Source: an uncultured Oscillospiraceae bacterium (GTDB lineage Bacteria; Bacillota; Clostridia; Oscillospirales; Acutalibacteraceae). From it: 10,027 nucleotides of DNA. The position numbers and the translations under genes were made by a program. The stretch is taken from assembly GCA_900554535.1 (NCBI GenBank), contig USIA01000054.1:1-10027 (forward strand). Direction: 5' to 3'. Positions 7,290-10,027 of this stretch are shown here, in pieces; the first letter of the stretch is position 1, and every line of letters begins with the position of its first letter. The notes beneath the pieces were generated by a model, which was not told the DNA's origin, did no database searches, and saw nothing but the letters and a program-made list of their open reading frames with translations.

Positions 7290-7392
7290 AAACTTGAACA
7301 TTATGTTCGTACTGGCGAATTCGATTCTGGCCGACAGGCCCTGACTGGCGGCTTAAGGCAGTGCGCCCGTGGACAGATCGAGAAGCCAAATA

Positions 7393-7435
7393 CGCTCTGC
7401 TGACAGTTTGCCATCAGCAGAGCGATTCTTTTTGG
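7393..7435 (+). terminator. Strong intrinsic terminator without an obvious parent gene
   Basis: CGCTCTGCTGA (7393-7403) and TCAGCAGAGCG (7414-7424) form a perfect 11-bp stem with a 10-nt loop, followed by ATTCTTTTT on the + strand. Read leftward the tail is only TATTTGG, so the main direction is rightward, although it might also stop the leftward DUF1275 transcript ending at 7472. Confidence 0.85.
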
Positions 7436-7471
7436 TGAATTTTGCGGTGCTGCAATAGCGCTTTTTATCAG

Positions 7472-8206
7472 TTAATGACCTGAGGGCTTATATTTCAGCA
7501 GTGCATGTTCAGTGGTGAGATCTGCATGTGCCATTTTACCAAATACTATGCCCAGGAGAATGATCGCAAGCCAGATGGACTTTTCATTCAAAAGCTTGCA
7601 GAAGCAAGTGAGCACGACTCCGCCTGAAAAAAAGCATATAAGCATGATGGCATGAACGCGCTCGCGCCGCAGCAGCGTCCAATCTCTCTTGTGAACCATT
7701 TTTGCAAACGCGATTCCCATCTGACGAAGATGATTGGTGCAGAAGGTGGTTGCCATCGGAATTCCGTTTGCCTGACGGAATGTATTATATTGCATAGAAG
7801 CAATAAAATTGATCATGACTTGAACAATATGATTAGGCCAACTTAAAGGAATCAGGCCCGCCAGAAAAAGTACGATCATCTCAAAGCCGACCAAATATGT
7901 ATCCCATCTGAGAAATCCAGGCCGTTTGACTGGAACGGGAAGTATTTCGGAAAGAAAAGCGCCGGAAAAGTATGCAAATATTGGGATAAAATAATAGCAG
8001 CCGCTAACCCAGTGTCCCCTTCCGAAATCGACCGCCATCATAACAAAGTTAGCGGTTTGCGCATTGCAGAACACACCACCTCTTAAATTAAAAGTATAGG
8101 CACCCATCATGCCGGCTGCGGCCATAAGGAGAGCATAGGTGCTTTCCTGTTCACAGACAAGGTATTGTGTCCGATTTTGATCTGATACTTTATTCGTGTT
8201 ATTCAT
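7472..8206 (-). CDS. DUF1275 (YoaK-like) membrane protein, intact
   Basis: This 244-aa hydrophobic protein is a full-length paralogue of the broken gene at 5265-6030. Both carry the signature with AYTF at residues 36-39 and then L-R/K-GGVF-NAQT, and the second motif QYNTFRQANGIPMATTFCT (139-157), the very place where the other copy is duplicated. About six membrane segments can be seen (for example around 24-36, 71-88, 104-121, 127-138, 186-203 and 210-224). The family's function is unknown, with a transport role often guessed. The ATG at 8204-8206 is preceded by GGGTGAT with an 8-nt spacer, matching the extended anti-Shine-Dalgarno. It is divergent from a LysR gene with a shared 129-bp control region, the classic layout of a LysR target. 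Base use is richer in A+T than in the first copy, so the two are not a recent duplication. Confidence 0.92.
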   Translation of the reverse strand: MNNTNKVSDQNRTQYLVCEQESTYALLMAAAGMMGAYTFNLRGGVFCNAQTANFVMMAVDFGRGHWVSGCYYFIPIFAYFSGAFLSEILPVPVKRPGFLRWDTYLVGFEMIVLFLAGLIPLSWPNHIVQVMINFIASMQYNTFRQANGIPMATTFCTNHLRQMGIAFAKMVHKRDWTLLRRERVHAIMLICFFSGGVVLTCFCKLLNEKSIWLAIILLGIVFGKMAHADLTTEHALLKYKPSGH

Positions 8207-8230
8207 GCCTGTTTATCACCCTTGACGTTT

Positions 8231-8309
8231 TTGATTGCACAATATAGAATTTAAAAGATATCAGCAACAAAATCAAACAGTTATTTTGTGTATTGATTAC
8301 AAAATATAG
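8231..8309. promoter_or_regulatory. LysR-type operator region between divergent genes
   Basis: A 17-bp motif occurs twice in direct orientation: TTGATTGCACAATATAG (8231-8247) and TTGATTACAAAATATAG (8293-8309), 15 of 17 identical. The second copy lies within a perfect inverted repeat, TATTTTGT-N9-ACAAAATA (8282-8306), which contains the T-N11-A pattern of LysR sites. On the minus strand TATATT (8242-8247) lies inside the left copy and could be the -10 of the DUF1275 gene, with TTGTTG 18 nt upstream, so a regulator bound there would touch polymerase. Confidence 0.65.
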
Positions 8310-8335
8310 CTGTAGCAAAATGCGGGGAAGGAAAA

Positions 8336-9271
8336 ATGAACTTTCAGACAGTCGACTATGTTATCACTGTGGCGGAGGAAAAAAATATCTCCAGAGCCGC
8401 AGAACGTCTGCATATTGCCCAGCAGACACTCAGCGCCCATCTCGCGTCGCTGGAGAAAGAACTGGGATGCAGATTATTTGAGCGTCATGTTCCTCTGGAA
8501 ATTACATATGCCGGAGAAGAATTTCTGAAATACGCGTATATCATTCGGGAACAGCTGATAAAAATGCACCATACGTTTGATGCGATCAGCGGTGAAGAGA
8601 AAGGAATACTGAAAGTCGGGATTACCAGTAACCGGGGAAGGACTGTCCTTTTGCCTGTTATCCTTGATTTCCGGAAGAAGCATCCGGGGATTGAGCTAAA
8701 AATCGTAGAGGAAACCAATGAGGTTCTCGTGCAGAAACTTGAAAAGGGAGAAATCGACATCGGTATTTCAGATTTTTCCGCAGGACATGCAGGGATTAAG
8801 GTGGAGCATTTTTACAGAGAACATGTGGTGTTTGTCGCACAGAGAGATCTTTTTTGTAAAATATATGGGAAAAATTATAAAACGATTATCCGCAAAATTC
8901 AGGAAGAGGGGGTGTACGGACTGCTGAAAGACTGTCCGCTGCTTCTTGGACATGAGCAGGATGTTGCAGGGCGATTGGCCAGAAAACTGATAAAAACCTT
9001 TGATACACCGCCTGTTGTGACAGCGGAAGCACAGAGCATGTCTCTGCTGCTTGAAATGTGTGTGGCGGGGATGGGCGGGTGCTTCTGCCCTGACGTTATT
9101 GCGGAAAGACTTTTGGAAGAAGAAAAGAAGAAGGAACTGCTGCTGCTCACACTGGGCAGACAGGCTGAGTACGATATTGGGATCGGGTGGAAGACAGACT
9201 GGCATCTGATCAATTCTTTTGTCCAGGCGGCACACCGGCAGATAAAAATCATCACAAAGGATGGTTCATAA
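8336..9271 (+). CDS. LysR-type transcriptional regulator, divergent from DUF1275
   Basis: This 311-aa product has the LysR form: an N-terminal winged helix-turn-helix (about 1-60) with ISRAAERLHIAQQTLSAHLA (18-37) as the recognition region, a linker helix to about 88, and a substrate-binding domain (about 90-300) starting LKVGITSNRG. The C-terminal domain is more charged than usual, with a Lys/Glu-rich stretch (LLEEEKKKELLL) near 260-271, and its ligand is unknown. The ATG follows GGGGAAGGAAAA, a good ribosome site. It shares a control region with the intact DUF1275 gene and probably represses itself and activates that gene, as divergent LysR proteins commonly do (family knowledge). It is clearly different from the LysR at 4295-5203 and far richer in A+T: one line of 60 bases in it has 28 G+C, against 45 in a line of the other. 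This suggests acquisition from another genome. Confidence 0.95.
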   Translation: MNFQTVDYVITVAEEKNISRAAERLHIAQQTLSAHLASLEKELGCRLFERHVPLEITYAGEEFLKYAYIIREQLIKMHHTFDAISGEEKGILKVGITSNRGRTVLLPVILDFRKKHPGIELKIVEETNEVLVQKLEKGEIDIGISDFSAGHAGIKVEHFYREHVVFVAQRDLFCKIYGKNYKTIIRKIQEEGVYGLLKDCPLLLGHEQDVAGRLARKLIKTFDTPPVVTAEAQSMSLLLEMCVAGMGGCFCPDVIAERLLEEEKKKELLLLTLGRQAEYDIGIGWKTDWHLINSFVQAAHRQIKIITKDGS

Positions 9272-9334
9272 TACGGTCTGAAAAGGAGGAAAAATCGACC
9301 CTGTGTCCATTTTCCCCGGCGTTTTACATCGATG

Positions 9335-9367
9335 TTGACAAGAGATAATCATTATCGTTATCTCTTG
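9335..9367 (+). promoter_or_regulatory. Fur-box-like palindrome over a candidate promoter
   Basis: CAAGAGATAA (9339-9348) and TTATCTCTTG (9358-9367) form a perfect 10-bp inverted repeat with a 9-nt centre. Inside it GATAAT-C-ATTATC (9344-9356) is the 6-1-6 hexamer pair of a Fur box. TTGACA (9335-9340) and TTATCT (9358-9363), 17 nt apart, make a promoter-like pair that the palindrome covers. It lies at the left boundary of the IS3-type element. It could instead be a hairpin that shields transposase from outside transcripts. Confidence 0.55.
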
Positions 9368-9408
9368 ATTTGCCCCCTTTCCCGAATGATGGACAAAAAA
9401 ACATTCGT

Positions 9409-9414
9409 TATAAT
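9409..9414 (+). promoter_or_regulatory. Consensus -10 box ahead of the IS3 orfA
   Basis: TATAAT lies 23 nt before the orfA start, but the -35 position (about 9386-9391) is poor. An inverted repeat CGAATG-N13-CATTCG (9383-9407) sits in the spacer region. Weak transposase promoters of this kind are normal for insertion sequences. Confidence 0.4.
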
Positions 9415-9437
9415 GGAAAGGAAAGGGGAAAAAGGAC

Positions 9438-9754
9438 ATGGAAACAAAACGCAAAAAAGGAGCGCCGCCCCGGTACGATGAGGCATTTAAAGCCGGAGCA
9501 ATCCGGATGGTGACGGAGCAAGGTCGCCCGAGCACTGAGGGGGCCAGGGAACTCGGCATCTGCATCGACACACTACGTAACTGGTTGAAAAGTCCGCTGG
9601 GGTGCAGGCTGGTCAGTGGGATCGTCAGAATCGGGACAGTCGCCGGATACGGGAGCTGGAGGCGGTGGTGCGTGCCCTGCGCAAGCAGGTGTCTGAGAGG
9701 GATGAGGTGATTGATGTTTTAAAAAAATCCGTCGGCATACTTTCAAGACCATAG
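9438..9754 (+). pseudogene. IS3-family transposase orfA, frameshifted
   Basis: The ATG at 9438 opens METKRKKGAPPRYDEAFKAG, then a helix-turn-helix region (EGARELGICIDTLRNWLK) that is the DNA-binding part of IS3 OrfA. At the A-run 9588-9591 the frame breaks and would end at 9710. Adding one A restores NWLKSAGVQAGQWDRQN and then a leucine-zipper-like helix RIRELEAVVRALRKQVSERD, the normal OrfA C terminus, to a TAG at 9752-9754. So a single base has been lost. AAAGGGG lies upstream of the start. The run of seven A at 9721-9727 within the restored frame is the usual site of programmed -1 slippage into orfB. Confidence 0.85.
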
Positions 9755-10027
9755 AGGACAAATATCGGTACATCAAAGCCGACCGCTCGGGAGTCTCTTT
9801 GAAAAAGCTATGCCGCCTGCTGGGAATCTCCCGAAGCGGATACTATGCCTGGCTTGTGCGTGGGCAAAGCCAACGAGCACAATCAGGCGCTGACGCGTGA
9901 ACTGGTGCGTCTGCACGAGAAATATTGGATAGCCTGTATCATATGCTCAAGCCCGCATATTCCTATTCACGCGGGAGAATGCATCGGCTGATGAAGGCCG
10001 CCGGAATCCACTCCCTACGTAAGAACG
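9718..10027 (+). pseudogene. IS3-family transposase orfB, N-terminal remnant with several lesions
   Basis: In the -1 frame from the A7 site the sequence reads KYRYIKADRSGVSLKKLCRL and then GISRSGYYAWL, the N-terminal HTH_21-type region of IS3 OrfB. At the GGG of 9862-9864 one extra G shifts the frame. Removing it gives VRGKANEHNQALTRELVRLHEKY. A second break near 9921-9927 seems to have lost about a dozen bases, after which LDSLYHMLKPAYSYSRGRMH continues to the edge. The DDE integrase core would lie beyond the window. The gene cannot make a working transposase as it stands. Confidence 0.8.

Larger units (their letters stand above)
6943..7471. other. Long intergenic stretch with no secure gene
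   Basis: Between the promoter at 6942 and the stop of the second DUF1275 gene at 7472 I find one doubtful 60-aa reading frame (7107-7289), an exact 8-bp tandem repeat GAAAACTT (7280-7295) and one strong rightward terminator (7393-7435). TTGACA occurs at 7010-7015 on the + strand but has no good -10 partner. The stretch marks the change from G+C-rich to A+T-richer sequence and may be scar tissue from an insertion. Confidence 0.5.
9365..10027 (+). mobile_element. Decayed IS3-family insertion sequence, left part
   Basis: The coding part (orfA and orfB remnants) is clearly IS3-type, and the element continues past the right edge. The left end is not certain. TTGATTTGCCCCC at 9365-9377 closely resembles the TGGATTTGCCCC end of IS2, which I use as the boundary. 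An alternative is TGTCCATTTTCCCC at 9304-9317, which recurs inverted with one mismatch at 9425-9438. The right end and target duplication lie outside the window. Confidence 0.75.

Noticed and set aside
7361..7367. GTGCGCC, as at the 5' end of group II introns
   Set aside because: No domain V hairpin and no reverse transcriptase follow; a 7-mer is expected by chance.
1..10027. CRISPR arrays, tRNA or rRNA genes
   Set aside because: No regularly spaced repeats, cloverleaf-like sequences with a T-loop, or rRNA stretches were seen by eye.

Overview
The window looks like chromosome from a GC-rich gut-type Firmicute of class Clostridia, probably Oscillospiraceae/Ruminococcaceae-like. This is an inference from strong GGAGG-type ribosome sites, a TTG start, and the families present (DUF1385, DUF1275, an FG-GAP lipoprotein joined to a two-component system). 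No rRNA, tRNA or CRISPR array is visible.

Layout. Positions 1-3950 form a leftward operon: a lipoprotein with four DxDGDG calcium-type motifs, an OmpR-family response regulator, a HAMP-type sensor kinase, and the start of a DUF1385 (YqhQ-like) membrane protein that leaves the window. The genes are 17 nt apart, 4 nt apart, then overlap by 35 nt. A roughly 200-nt leader with two perfect 7-bp stems precedes the operon. Its candidate promoter sits back to back with the promoter of a rightward unit: a LysR-type regulator (4295-5203) and a DUF1275 (YoaK-like) membrane protein (5265-6030). That DUF1275 gene is broken by a diverged 31-nt tandem repeat. A hairpin at 6053-6085 separates this unit from a converging gene for an unrecognised single-pass membrane protein (6106-6810), which has a near-consensus promoter.

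From about 7440 to 9300 the sequence is visibly richer in A+T. It holds a second LysR/DUF1275 pair, this time divergent and intact, with a 129-bp intergenic region that carries a 15/17 direct repeat and a perfect 8-bp inverted repeat of LysR-operator type. Between the two halves (6943-7471) lie a doubtful 60-aa reading frame and a strong rightward terminator with no convincing parent gene.

The right end (about 9365 onward) is a decayed IS3-family insertion sequence: orfA has lost one base in an A-run, a typical A7 slippage site links orfA to orfB, and orfB has two more lesions before the edge. A Fur-box-like palindrome overlapping a TTGACA-N17-TTATCT promoter lies at the left boundary of this element.

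The main theme is the repeated association of a LysR regulator with a DUF1275 membrane protein, once in tandem with a broken membrane gene and once divergent and intact. I found no clear new defence or biosynthetic system. The structured leader, the orphan terminator and the Fur-like site are the parts least explained by known genes.
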